Assembly: GCA_000701945.1 (NCBI GenBank)
Contig: JNKE01000017.1
Span: 124,001-188,000, forward strand
DNA length: 64,000 nucleotides
Direction of reading: 5' to 3'
Origin: Anaerotruncus sp. MC2020
GTDB lineage: Bacteria > Bacillota > Clostridia > Oscillospirales > Ruminococcaceae
In this document: positions 54,394 through 61,500 of the stretch, one piece after another
Layout of the letters: every line of letters begins with the position of its first letter
Position numbering within the stretch: the first letter of the stretch is position 1
Notes under the pieces: generated by a model
What the model saw: only the letters and a program-made list of their open reading frames with translations
What the model was told of the DNA's origin: nothing
The model's database searches: none
Position numbers and translations under genes: made by a program

Positions 54394-55749
54394 ATGAAAA
54401 GTATCAGGAGATGCCAGCATATAATCACGCTCTTCCTCAGCATATTCCTTGTGGGTATGATAGTGCTCGTCATCAAGATAAACCGCGAGGCGTCGTTCTA
54501 CATGATGAATTCGGACGACCGCAGGCTCGGAATGGTCTACGACAGGCGCGGAGACGTCCTCTTTGACGGCTCGGGCAGGGGAGACTATCCCGACGGTCAT
54601 TTCACCGATGTCGGCAACCTCATCGGCGACGACAAGGGACAGATGGAGAACACGCTTGTCGCGCAGAATATCGACTATCTCAACAACTACAGCTTTTCGT
54701 CGGGACTTGTTGACAAGGGCGGCAAGGCAGCGATATACACTACCCTCGACCACGACGCCAACCGCGCGGTCTACAACGCATACATGGGAGCGAAGGGCTG
54801 CGCGTGCGCGTACAACTACAAGACAGGAGAGCTGCTCGTCTGCACGAGTCTGCCGTCGCTCGACGTGACCAAGGGCTATGACAACGTCGGCTCAATGGAG
54901 TCGGGCACACTGATGTCAAAGGTCATGTACCGCACTGTTCCGGGCTCGACGCAGAAGGTATCGACGGTGATATCGGCGCTCGAGATAATGGGCAGGGAGA
55001 GGCTTTTCTCCAAGACCTACAACTGCACGGGCTCGTTCATCAACAGCGAGGGCAAGCCGATAGACTGCCACCAGTCGTGGGGACACGGCGACCAGAATAT
55101 CCAGCAGGCGATAGAGAACAGCTGCAACCCCTATTTCGCGCAGCTCGTTCAGGACTCGGATATGCCGCTCGAGCGCATAAAGTCGCAGTACACGAAGCTC
55201 GGCTACGCGATAAACGGCGATGACATCAAGTATTTTGACATCGACGGCATACAGTGCGAGCGCGCCTCGACCACGCTGACCGATACGGGCGACTTCATCA
55301 CGCAGTGGGGCTGTATCGGACAGGGCGACACTCTCGTCAGCCCCATGCAGCTCATGATGTGGCAGAGCGCCATAGCCAACGGCACGGGAAAAATGACGAT
55401 GCCGCACATCATCTCCAAGGTCACGGACGTGAACGGAAGTGTCAAGAAGACGGCGGATACCGATTTCAGCAAGCAGCTTTTCTCGCCCTCGACGGCGACG
55501 ACAGTCCGCCAGATACTCACGACCAACGGAGCCAACAACTACGGCTGGCAGGTGCCGGGGTATGCTCTTGGCATCAAGAGCGGCACGGCGCAGGTCAAGG
55601 AGGGCGCGGAGGAGAACGCGCTTCTTGTTGGCTTTGTGGACGACGACGCCCACCCGATAGCGTTCTGCGTAGTGCTCGAGAACAAGTTCAGCACGCCGGT
55701 TTCGGCGGAGCAGATACTCACGACCATGCTGGACAATCTTTGCGCGTAA
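54394..55749 (+). CDS. Class B penicillin-binding protein (transpeptidase)
   Basis: A 451-residue PBP anchored by one N-terminal helix (about 10-28). The transpeptidase motifs are intact: S185-T-Q-K188 (SxxK), S243-C-N245 (SxN) and K395-S-G397 (KTG position). The N-terminal domain is short, like the PbpA type that pairs with RodA in Actinobacteria. It cross-links the glycan strands made by the SEDS partner 10 bp upstream. No clear terminator follows; the next transcript starts from its own promoter at 55815. Confidence 0.93.
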   Translation: MKSIRRCQHIITLFLSIFLVGMIVLVIKINREASFYMMNSDDRRLGMVYDRRGDVLFDGSGRGDYPDGHFTDVGNLIGDDKGQMENTLVAQNIDYLNNYSFSSGLVDKGGKAAIYTTLDHDANRAVYNAYMGAKGCACAYNYKTGELLVCTSLPSLDVTKGYDNVGSMESGTLMSKVMYRTVPGSTQKVSTVISALEIMGRERLFSKTYNCTGSFINSEGKPIDCHQSWGHGDQNIQQAIENSCNPYFAQLVQDSDMPLERIKSQYTKLGYAINGDDIKYFDIDGIQCERASTTLTDTGDFITQWGCIGQGDTLVSPMQLMMWQSAIANGTGKMTMPHIISKVTDVNGSVKKTADTDFSKQLFSPSTATTVRQILTTNGANNYGWQVPGYALGIKSGTAQVKEGAEENALLVGFVDDDAHPIAFCVVLENKFSTPVSAEQILTTMLDNLCA

Positions 55750-55814
55750 TTTGTTAAATCTTACAAAAATCAGGTGCTCAGCTGTACAACTTCAACAAAA
55801 TTAACAAATTTCAC

Positions 55815-55843
55815 TTGTAAGCCCGTTGTTTTTATGGTATAAT
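55815..55843 (+). promoter_or_regulatory. Promoter of hpf, with a 5' leader hairpin
   Basis: TTGTAA (55815-55820), 17-bp spacer, TATAAT (55838-55843), extended -10 (TGGTATAAT). The leader begins with AAGCTCT/AGAGCTT (55858-55877), a 7-bp hairpin just before the ribosome site, which may stabilise the message. Confidence 0.75.
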
Positions 55844-55897
55844 ATAACCATAAAATAAAGCTCTCATCAGAGAGCTTATTAAGGAGGCCATCACTCT

Positions 55898-56425
55898 ATG
55901 AAAACAACCATAACAGCAAAGAAAATGCAGATCCCGCAGAACTTCACAGAACACGCCGAAACAAGGATAAATTCAAGACTCGGAAAATTCTTCGGAGATG
56001 AGGCAGACGCAAAGATCGTTATGTCAGAGGTCAAGAATCAGATAGTTCTTGAGCTCACAGTTAAATACAACAGCATGATCTATCGTGCAGAGCGTTCCGC
56101 AGAGGATAAGGCTGTTGCTCTCGACGACGCTATCGACAAGATAATCCGTCAGATCCGCAAGAACAAGACGAGAATAGAGAAGAAGCTGAAGGATACAGCC
56201 TTCAAGGAGGCTTTTGCCGAGCCCGTAGAGGAGGTAAGCGACTACGAGATAATCAAGGACAAGAAGTTCAAGCTCCGCCCGATGAACGTCGAGGAGGCTA
56301 TCCTCCAGATGAACCTGCTGAGCCACGAGTTCTTCATGTTCCTGAATGCGGACACGGGCGTTATCAACGTCGTATACAAGCGTGACGACGGCAACTACGC
56401 ACTGCTCGAGCCCGACAACGAATAA
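55898..56425 (+). CDS. hpf: Ribosome hibernation promoting factor, long form
   Basis: A 175-residue protein. The N-terminal HPF/YfiA domain (about 1-100) binds the 30S A/P sites, and a C-terminal domain (about 118-175; IIKDKKFKLRPMNVEEAILQM and the YALLEP end) dimerises ribosomes into 100S particles. The long form is usual in Firmicutes. AAGGAGG precedes the ATG by 10 nt. The codon pattern favours ATC and AAG, suggesting strong expression. It has its own promoter and terminator. Confidence 0.96.
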   Translation: MKTTITAKKMQIPQNFTEHAETRINSRLGKFFGDEADAKIVMSEVKNQIVLELTVKYNSMIYRAERSAEDKAVALDDAIDKIIRQIRKNKTRIEKKLKDTAFKEAFAEPVEEVSDYEIIKDKKFKLRPMNVEEAILQMNLLSHEFFMFLNADTGVINVVYKRDDGNYALLEPDNE

Positions 56426-56447
56426 AACTGTCAATGAATAATAATGT

Positions 56448-56478
56448 GTATGCGGAGCTCTTGGCTCCGCATACTTTT
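56448..56478 (+). terminator. Terminator after hpf
   Basis: GTATGCGGAGC (56448-56458) pairs with GCTCCGCATAC (56464-56474), followed by TTTT. The next gene's ribosome site starts within 10 bp, so this may leak into it. Confidence 0.9.
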
Positions 56479-56494
56479 AGTCAGGAGAAATAAT

Positions 56495-57166
56495 ATGAAC
56501 GAAAACAAGAAAACGATAATCGAAATGCGCATAAACAAGACGGGCGAGAACCTGAAAAAGAACAATATGGAGTTCTACTACGCGCCCACAGCGGCTGATG
56601 TCTGTCCGCTCGTCGAGAAGCTCATGCCCGAGGGCTGTTCGGTCACTCACGGCGGAAGCGAGTCGATGAAGGAGTGCGGCATACCCGCTCTGCTGAATTC
56701 GGGCAGATACAACTACATCGACCGCTCGAAGGCGGCGACTCCCGAGGAGGTCAAGGCAGTCTACAGGCAGGCATTTTCTGCTGACGTCTACATCACGAGC
56801 GCCAACGCCATCACCGAGGACGGCGTGCTCTACAACGTCGACGGCAACAGCAACCGCATTGCCGCCATCGCATACGGACCTGATTCCGTCATTGTCATCG
56901 CAGGCTATAACAAGATAGTCCGCGACCTTGATGAGGCAGAGGTGCGCGTGAAGAACACTGCCGCTCCGCCCAACTGCGTGCGCCTGAGCTGTGAGACTCC
57001 CTGCGCAAAGACGGGAGAGTGCATATCGCTGAAGAAGGCAGACCGTCAGATGAGCGACGGCTGCGGCGGCGACGGACGCATCTGCTGCAACTACCTCATA
57101 TCCGCTCAGCAGCGTCACAAGGGACGTATCAAGGTCATCATCGTAGGCGAAGAGCTCGGATTCTGA
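56495..57166 (+). CDS. LUD-domain protein (LutC/YkgG type)
   Basis: A 223-residue protein of the lactate-utilisation (LUD) family with THGGSESMKE, SANAITEDGVLYN and IVIAGYNKIV, all typical. The C-terminal part is cysteine-rich (CVRLSCETPC.KTGEC, then CGGDGRICC), suggesting an iron-sulfur or metal site. LutC works with LutA and LutB in L-lactate oxidation, but neither is here, so a lactate role is only a guess. The ATG at 56495 has AGGAG upstream. It sits right behind the hpf terminator with no other promoter visible. Confidence 0.85.
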   Translation: MNENKKTIIEMRINKTGENLKKNNMEFYYAPTAADVCPLVEKLMPEGCSVTHGGSESMKECGIPALLNSGRYNYIDRSKAATPEEVKAVYRQAFSADVYITSANAITEDGVLYNVDGNSNRIAAIAYGPDSVIVIAGYNKIVRDLDEAEVRVKNTAAPPNCVRLSCETPCAKTGECISLKKADRQMSDGCGGDGRICCNYLISAQQRHKGRIKVIIVGEELGF

Positions 57167-57178
57167 GGAGGAGTATTT

Positions 57179-58000
57179 ATCGTTTATTCGGTATATCAGC
57201 TGCTGTGCTTTTTCCTGATATACGCGTTTCTCGGGTGGTGTCTCGAGGTGACGTATCAGGCGGTCGAGCACGGCAGATTCATCAACCGCGGCTTTCTCGG
57301 AGGACCTTACTGCCCGATATACGGCGTCGGAGTCATAATCGTGGCGCTTGCATTGTATCCGCTCCGCAATACGGTGATACTGTTGTATATCGGCTCGGTG
57401 GTGCTGACGACGTCGCTGGAGCTTGTCACGGGCTTCGTGCTCGAGAAGATATTCCACCAGCAGTGGTGGGACTACTCCGAGGAGCGCTTCAACGTCAAGG
57501 GCTATATCTGCCTGAAATTCTCGCTTTTGTGGGGAGTGGCGTGCCTTGTGACGGTGCGCATCATACACCCGACGATAGAGAAGCTGGTCGGACTTATCCC
57601 CCACACCGCGGGAGTTGCGGCGCTCGTGGTCATATATGTATGCTTTGCCAGCGACCTCGTCATCACGGTCATGGGCATCATGCACATCAGGCAGCGTCTA
57701 CGCGTGCTCGAGAGCATATCTGCCGAGATGCGGAAGATATCCGACAAGGCAGGCGAGAGGCTGTTTGAGGGCGTGGACGCAATACACGGCAAGGGCGGGG
57801 ACATCAACGAAAAGACTGTTCAGCTCCGCAGGCGTGCAGAGGAGCTCCTCGCGAAGTATAAGGAGCTCATGTCGCAGAGGAATCCCGTCGGCAGGCGATT
57901 GGAGCAGGCATTCCCGAAGCTGAGGATAGCACCTCCGAAGGCATTGAAAGCGCAGTTTGAAGCGATAAAGGCAAAGCTGCCGAAGAAGACTGAAAAGTAA
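57179..58000 (+). CDS. PF06541-type membrane protein (putative ABC-transporter type IV) with non-standard start
   Basis: About 273 residues, with five to six membrane helices in the first 170 (including FLGWCLEVTY, GFLGGPYCPIYGVG and WWDYSE, hallmarks of the family) and a long charged helical tail. The family-typical N-terminus VYSVYQLLCFFLIYAFLGW is fully encoded, but its first possible codon after the GAGGAGG site is ATC (57179); no ATG, GTG or TTG is in frame until GTG at 57248, which would lose the first helix. It follows the LUD gene by 12 bp. The function is unknown. Confidence 0.8.
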   Translation: MVYSVYQLLCFFLIYAFLGWCLEVTYQAVEHGRFINRGFLGGPYCPIYGVGVIIVALALYPLRNTVILLYIGSVVLTTSLELVTGFVLEKIFHQQWWDYSEERFNVKGYICLKFSLLWGVACLVTVRIIHPTIEKLVGLIPHTAGVAALVVIYVCFASDLVITVMGIMHIRQRLRVLESISAEMRKISDKAGERLFEGVDAIHGKGGDINEKTVQLRRRAEELLAKYKELMSQRNPVGRRLEQAFPKLRIAPPKALKAQFEAIKAKLPKKTEK

Positions 58001-58014
58001 AGGGAAACGAAAAA

Positions 58015-58045
58015 AGGGGAAGACCGCTGAGGTCTTCCCCTATGC
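58015..58045. terminator. Bidirectional terminator between PF06541 and DUF1858 genes
   Basis: AGGGGAAGACC (58015-58025) pairs with GGTCTTCCCCT (58031-58041). On the minus strand it is followed by a strong TTTTT run; on the plus strand the T-run is four bases and slightly delayed. Confidence 0.88.
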
Positions 58046-58057
58046 TTTTGTCAGCAC

Positions 58058-58261
58058 TTATGCGTTTATCTTCTCGTTGAGAGCGGCAACGAGCTCATCG
58101 GCATTTACGCCGTGAACAGCCGCAGCTTCCTCGATAGTCTCGTTCTGAGAAGCGGGACATCCGAGGCAGTGCATACCTATGCTCAGAAGAATGGGAGCAA
58201 CGTCCGCATCTATCCTGAGAAGCTCGCCTATTTTTGTATCCTTAGTAACCTGTTCTGCCAT
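58058..58261 (-). CDS. DUF1858 redox-disulfide protein
   Basis: A 67-residue protein of the hybrid-cluster-associated disulfide family. It has one CxxC motif in GMHCLGCPASQNETIEEAA, which is nearly the whole family signature. Members are thought to act as small redox or sulfur carriers; no hybrid-cluster gene is nearby. GGAGGT lies 6 nt before the ATG. Its promoter overlaps that of the divergent TetR gene, and a twin operator lies between them, so it is very likely the target of that regulator. Confidence 0.92.
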   Translation of the reverse strand: MAEQVTKDTKIGELLRIDADVAPILLSIGMHCLGCPASQNETIEEAAAVHGVNADELVAALNEKINA

Positions 58262-58290
58262 TTTTTGACCTCCGTAGCTTTATACGCAGC

Positions 58291-58319
58291 TTGACAATTG
58301 TCAAAGTTGCTGATATAAT
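58291..58319 (+). promoter_or_regulatory. Promoter of the TetR gene, -35 inside operator 1
   Basis: TTGACA (58291-58296), 17-bp spacer, TATAAT (58314-58319), extended -10 (TGATATAAT). The -35 is the left half of the palindrome TTGACAATTGTCAA (58291-58304). Confidence 0.85.
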
Positions 58320-58345
58320 AATAACATGAAGTCTGACATTTGTCA
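58292..58345. promoter_or_regulatory. Twin operator TGACA-N2-TGTCA
   Basis: Two 12-bp palindromes of the form TGACA-N2-TGTCA: TGACAATTGTCA at 58292-58303 and TGACATTTGTCA at 58334-58345. Their centres are 42 bp apart, four turns of B-DNA. Each contains the -35 of one of the two divergent promoters, so bound protein would block both. Confidence 0.8.
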
Positions 58346-58346
58346 A
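58318..58346 (-). promoter_or_regulatory. Promoter of the DUF1858 gene, -35 inside operator 2
   Basis: Minus strand TTGACA (58346-58341), 17-bp spacer, TATTAT (58323-58318). Its -10 overlaps the -10 of the TetR promoter by two bases, so both cannot be used by polymerase at once. Confidence 0.7.
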
Positions 58347-58385
58347 GGATAATTTTCAACTTTTACATATGAAAGGGTTTTGTCA

Positions 58386-58943
58386 ATGTACAAAGGCACC
58401 AACAAAACAGCCCTGTTCTCTCAGAAGCTCATCGGGGACGCGATGCTGCGTCTGCTCGAGGGAACGCCGCTCGCCGAGATATCCGTCAGTGACCTCTGCA
58501 AGGAGGCGGACGTCTCGCGCCAGACCTTCTACTCGCTGTTCGGGTCGAAGGAGAACGTCATCGCGTATATGATACAGCACGACTGCTGCTTTATCCCCGA
58601 GGACAACGACTGCGGCTGCCGCTCGGCGAGCTTCAACCTCTTTTGCAGGCACTACAGCGCGTTCATCGTCGAGCACCGACATCTGCTCGAGCTGCTTGTC
58701 AGGAACGGCATGATGCACTTTCTGTACGACGCTCAGTACGCCTCCTTCATGGACTGCGAGCACTTTTTCCGCGACGTCACGGGGGACAGCCGCGTCTACC
58801 TTGTGGATTTCATCGCAGGCGGCATGAACGGCATAGCGAAGAACTACGTGCTGACGGGCTGCCGCGCGGACGAGGAATACCTCGCGAAGCTGATGTACAG
58901 GCTCTTTGGCGGACTGTACTTCACGCACAGCTTCACCGACTGA
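58386..58943 (+). CDS. TetR-family regulator rich in cysteine
   Basis: A 185-residue regulator. The N-terminal HTH (about residues 12-60) has ISVSDLCKEADVSRQTFYSLFGSKENVI. The ligand domain holds eight cysteines in all (C38, C67, C68, C76, C78, C87, C124, C159), five of them within residues 67-87, far above average for the family. That hints at redox, metal or sulfur sensing, which fits the divergent DUF1858 disulfide protein. The ATG at 58386 has GAAAGGG 8 nt upstream. It probably represses itself and DUF1858 through the twin operator. Confidence 0.9.
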   Translation: MYKGTNKTALFSQKLIGDAMLRLLEGTPLAEISVSDLCKEADVSRQTFYSLFGSKENVIAYMIQHDCCFIPEDNDCGCRSASFNLFCRHYSAFIVEHRHLLELLVRNGMMHFLYDAQYASFMDCEHFFRDVTGDSRVYLVDFIAGGMNGIAKNYVLTGCRADEEYLAKLMYRLFGGLYFTHSFTD

Positions 58944-58982
58944 CACCCCACATTTTAACAGCTGCCCTTTTAAGGCTGCTCA

Positions 58983-59011
58983 CCTTAACGGAAAAAGCGG
59001 GCTACCGAGCC
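58983..59011. repeat. 29-bp repeat shared with 39572-39600 (inverted)
   Basis: This is the inverted copy of the 39.5-kb repeat, 27 of 29 bases identical. Here it is not flanked by the long hairpin seen in the other copy. Confidence 0.7.
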
Positions 59012-59067
59012 GCAATGCAACGGTATAATTTACTAACCTGCGAATCCGCCAAAGGGGGCTCCCCTTA

Positions 59068-59096
59068 TTGACAAGGGCGGCTTTTTATTTTATAAT
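59068..59096 (+). promoter_or_regulatory. Promoter of the dockerin-protein gene
   Basis: TTGACA (59068-59073), 17-bp spacer, TATAAT (59091-59096). The spacer contains a GGGCGG-CTTTTT stretch that could also be the end of a weak terminator for TetR (CCGCC at about 59046-59050). Confidence 0.75.
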
Positions 59097-59128
59097 GAAT
59101 ATAACTTTATATAAAGGAGAACGAAATT

Positions 59129-60193
59129 ATGAGAAAAATCAGGCTTTTAGCAGGAGCGGCGGCGCTATGCATGGCGCTCGGAGCAGTACTGCCCGCGCAG
59201 GTGACAGCTCCCGTGACCGCACACGCGGAGGTCACACAGGAGGGCAGCACCTTCACGTTTGACAATGCGGGGGAGTACGTGCAGTTCGAGATAGACCTTG
59301 AATTTTTATACAAGCCCTACTGGAGCAGCGGCGACACGAATGTCGCGACCGTGACCGCGGACGGAAAAAAAGTGACCATAACCGCAGTCGGCAAGGGCAA
59401 GACCTACATCATGGCGACGACTGATACAGGCATTGCTCTCACTCAGTACGACGTCGTCGTGAAGGACGACGCATCGGCGCCCGTAGTGGACGGCGAAAAG
59501 AGCGTGCTCATCGGCGAGTTCACGCTTGACAGCATTACAAACAGCGCAGCTTTGGCGATAACAGGCGTTGACAGCAAGGACGTTGAGTGGAGCTCCACCG
59601 ACGAGGCAGTCGCGACAGTGGACAGCGAGGGCAATGTCAGGGCTGTCGGCAAAGGCAAATGCACGATAAACGGCGTATACAACGGCGTGACCTACTACGC
59701 GCTCGTGACCTCGGAATACGAGCCTATGCACGTAACTATCCCCGAGAGCAAAATAGGCGCGATAGAGCTGTCGGACAAAGTCCCCGCGAGCAAGGTCAAG
59801 GTGAATGCTCCCGAGGGGGCGGAGATAGACTGGTCGACCACGGACGACAAGGTTGCGACTGTCTCCGACAGCGGAGACATCACCGCGACAGGTGCGGGCG
59901 AGTGCAGGATATATGCGCAGATAAACGGCGTGCGCTACTATGTGGAGGTGACGTCCACATATACGGGCAAGATGCTCATAGGCGACGCCAATCTTGACGG
60001 CAAGGTGACTGTTGCGGACGCGGTCGCTATCCTGCAATCCATTGCCAACAGGGACAAATACGGGCTCAGTCCCGTCGGAGCGCTGAATGCGGACGTTGAC
60101 GGTATCTCGGGAGTTACAGCGAAGGACGCGCTTGTGATACTGCAGTTTGACGCAGAGGTAGTTACAGAGCTCCCGCTCGCCGCGGAGAAGTAA
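59129..60193 (+). CDS. Secreted Ig-like protein with C-terminal dockerin
   Basis: A 354-residue exported protein: signal peptide (about 1-34, ending near AHA), three bacterial Ig-like (BIG2-type) repeats (about 35-115, 120-195, 200-278) with the W-S-S/T-x-D-x-x-VATV pattern, and a type I dockerin (about 282-350) whose two Ca-binding loops start GDANLDGKVTVADA and NADVDGISGVTAKDA. A dockerin anchors the protein to a cohesin-bearing scaffold on the cell surface. There is no catalytic domain, so it may be a binding or structural part of a cellulosome-like complex. AAAGGAG precedes the ATG. Confidence 0.92.
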   Translation: MRKIRLLAGAAALCMALGAVLPAQVTAPVTAHAEVTQEGSTFTFDNAGEYVQFEIDLEFLYKPYWSSGDTNVATVTADGKKVTITAVGKGKTYIMATTDTGIALTQYDVVVKDDASAPVVDGEKSVLIGEFTLDSITNSAALAITGVDSKDVEWSSTDEAVATVDSEGNVRAVGKGKCTINGVYNGVTYYALVTSEYEPMHVTIPESKIGAIELSDKVPASKVKVNAPEGAEIDWSTTDDKVATVSDSGDITATGAGECRIYAQINGVRYYVEVTSTYTGKMLIGDANLDGKVTVADAVAILQSIANRDKYGLSPVGALNADVDGISGVTAKDALVILQFDAEVVTELPLAAEK

Positions 60194-60197
60194 GTCC

Positions 60198-61298
60198 ATG
60201 AAGAAACGCTACCTTATCCCACTGATACTCATCGGAGCGGCGATAGTGCTGACCGCTGCGGGCAGGCTCTCGCAGGGGTTCGCGGACTTCTACGCCGCGA
60301 ACATCTTCCCGTACATATCGCTGCCCTACGTCTTTCTCAGCGGACTGCTGCCGTTCTCGCTCGGAGAGGTGATGATAGTTGCGGCGCTGGTGCTGTTTTT
60401 AGTTGGCATACCCGTGATGATAATACTGCTCATATTTATGAAGAAGTCCCGCGGGACGGTCGCCTCGGTGTCGGTGTCGGCGGTGCTGTGGATACTCGCA
60501 TTCGTCGTGGTGACTGAGTCGCTCAACTGCTTCACGTTGTACGGCTGTACGCGCTTTTCGGAGCGCTACTTCACCGCGAAGGAGCACGACAACGAGGAGC
60601 TGAAGCAGCTCTACTCCATGCTCATCGACGAGGCGAACGAGCTCGCATTGCAGGTGCCGCGCGACGAGCACGACCGCTTCGTGCTCACCATAGACGCGGA
60701 GGCGGAGTGCAAACGTGCGATGAAGAAGGCGTCGGAGGAGTATCCGCAGCTCCGCGGCTACTACCCCAAGCCAAAGCCGATAATGTTCTCGTACTTCATG
60801 AGCCAGACAGGCACAGCGGGGATGTACTTCCCGTTCTCAATGGAGTCGACCTACAACGCGGACATGGTGCCCGAGATACAGCCCGAGGTCATCTGCCACG
60901 AGTTTGCCCACCTCAAGGGCTTCATGCAGGAAGACGAGGCGAACTTCATCTCATTTGTGGCGACGCAGGGCAGTGACGAGCCGCAGGTGAAGTACAGCGG
61001 CTGTCTTGACGCGCTCGAGTACGTACACAATCAGATATACGAGAACGGCGTGCAGTCGGGCTTCGAGCTGACCGACAGGATATCGCCGCAGGTTCAGAAC
61101 GACTGGTTCCGCTTCCTTCCTGACAACTACTGGGAGGAAAACGAGGACAAGGAGGTCTTTGACACAGATGCAGTCAGCGCCTTTTCGGAGTCTGCATCGG
61201 ACACGAGCATGAAGCTCAACGGAGTCGAGGACGGCGTCAGGAGCTACTCTCGCATGGTGAACCTTCTGCTTGATTACTATTTCCCGCCCGAGGAGTGA
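60198..61298 (+). CDS. DUF3810 membrane protein with HExxH motif
   Basis: A 366-residue protein with three membrane helices (about 5-22, 45-80 and 90-115) and a large soluble domain with HEFAH at residues 234-238, a zinc-protease motif, followed by the acidic QEDEANFISFVA segment that may supply the third ligand. DUF3810 is uncharacterised. It starts 4 bp after the dockerin gene and is co-transcribed, so a role in processing surface proteins is possible but unproven. A hairpin with T-run ends the unit. Confidence 0.85.
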   Translation: MKKRYLIPLILIGAAIVLTAAGRLSQGFADFYAANIFPYISLPYVFLSGLLPFSLGEVMIVAALVLFLVGIPVMIILLIFMKKSRGTVASVSVSAVLWILAFVVVTESLNCFTLYGCTRFSERYFTAKEHDNEELKQLYSMLIDEANELALQVPRDEHDRFVLTIDAEAECKRAMKKASEEYPQLRGYYPKPKPIMFSYFMSQTGTAGMYFPFSMESTYNADMVPEIQPEVICHEFAHLKGFMQEDEANFISFVATQGSDEPQVKYSGCLDALEYVHNQIYENGVQSGFELTDRISPQVQNDWFRFLPDNYWEENEDKEVFDTDAVSAFSESASDTSMKLNGVEDGVRSYSRMVNLLLDYYFPPEE

Positions 61299-61321
61299 GT
61301 GGCAAATAAAGTGCGAAATAC

Positions 61322-61356
61322 AGGCGTCAGAGCTGAATGCTTTGACGTCTTTTTTG
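61322..61356 (+). terminator. Terminator after the DUF3810 gene
   Basis: GGCGTCAGAGC pairs with GCTTTGACGTC across a short loop, followed by TTTTTT. Confidence 0.85.
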
Positions 61357-61433
61357 TGTTTGATGTGGAAAAATTTATGTATGTCTAAATTTTTGTGAAA
61401 TTCAATTTGTGAACTATTTATTCGTTTTGTGGG

Positions 61434-61462
61434 TTGGATTACTCATTTTTCCAATGTATAAT
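61434..61462 (+). promoter_or_regulatory. Promoter of the GH127-like gene
   Basis: TTGGAT (61434-61439), 17-bp spacer, TATAAT (61457-61462). The leader is about 30 nt. Confidence 0.75.
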
Positions 61463-61500
61463 TTAGGCGGGGAAATTTTAATGGAGGTGTTAATAACACT

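Noticed and set aside
57248..58000. GTG at 57248 as the true start of the PF06541 gene
   Set aside because: It would drop a conserved first helix and leave the GAGGAGG site at 57166-57172 unused.
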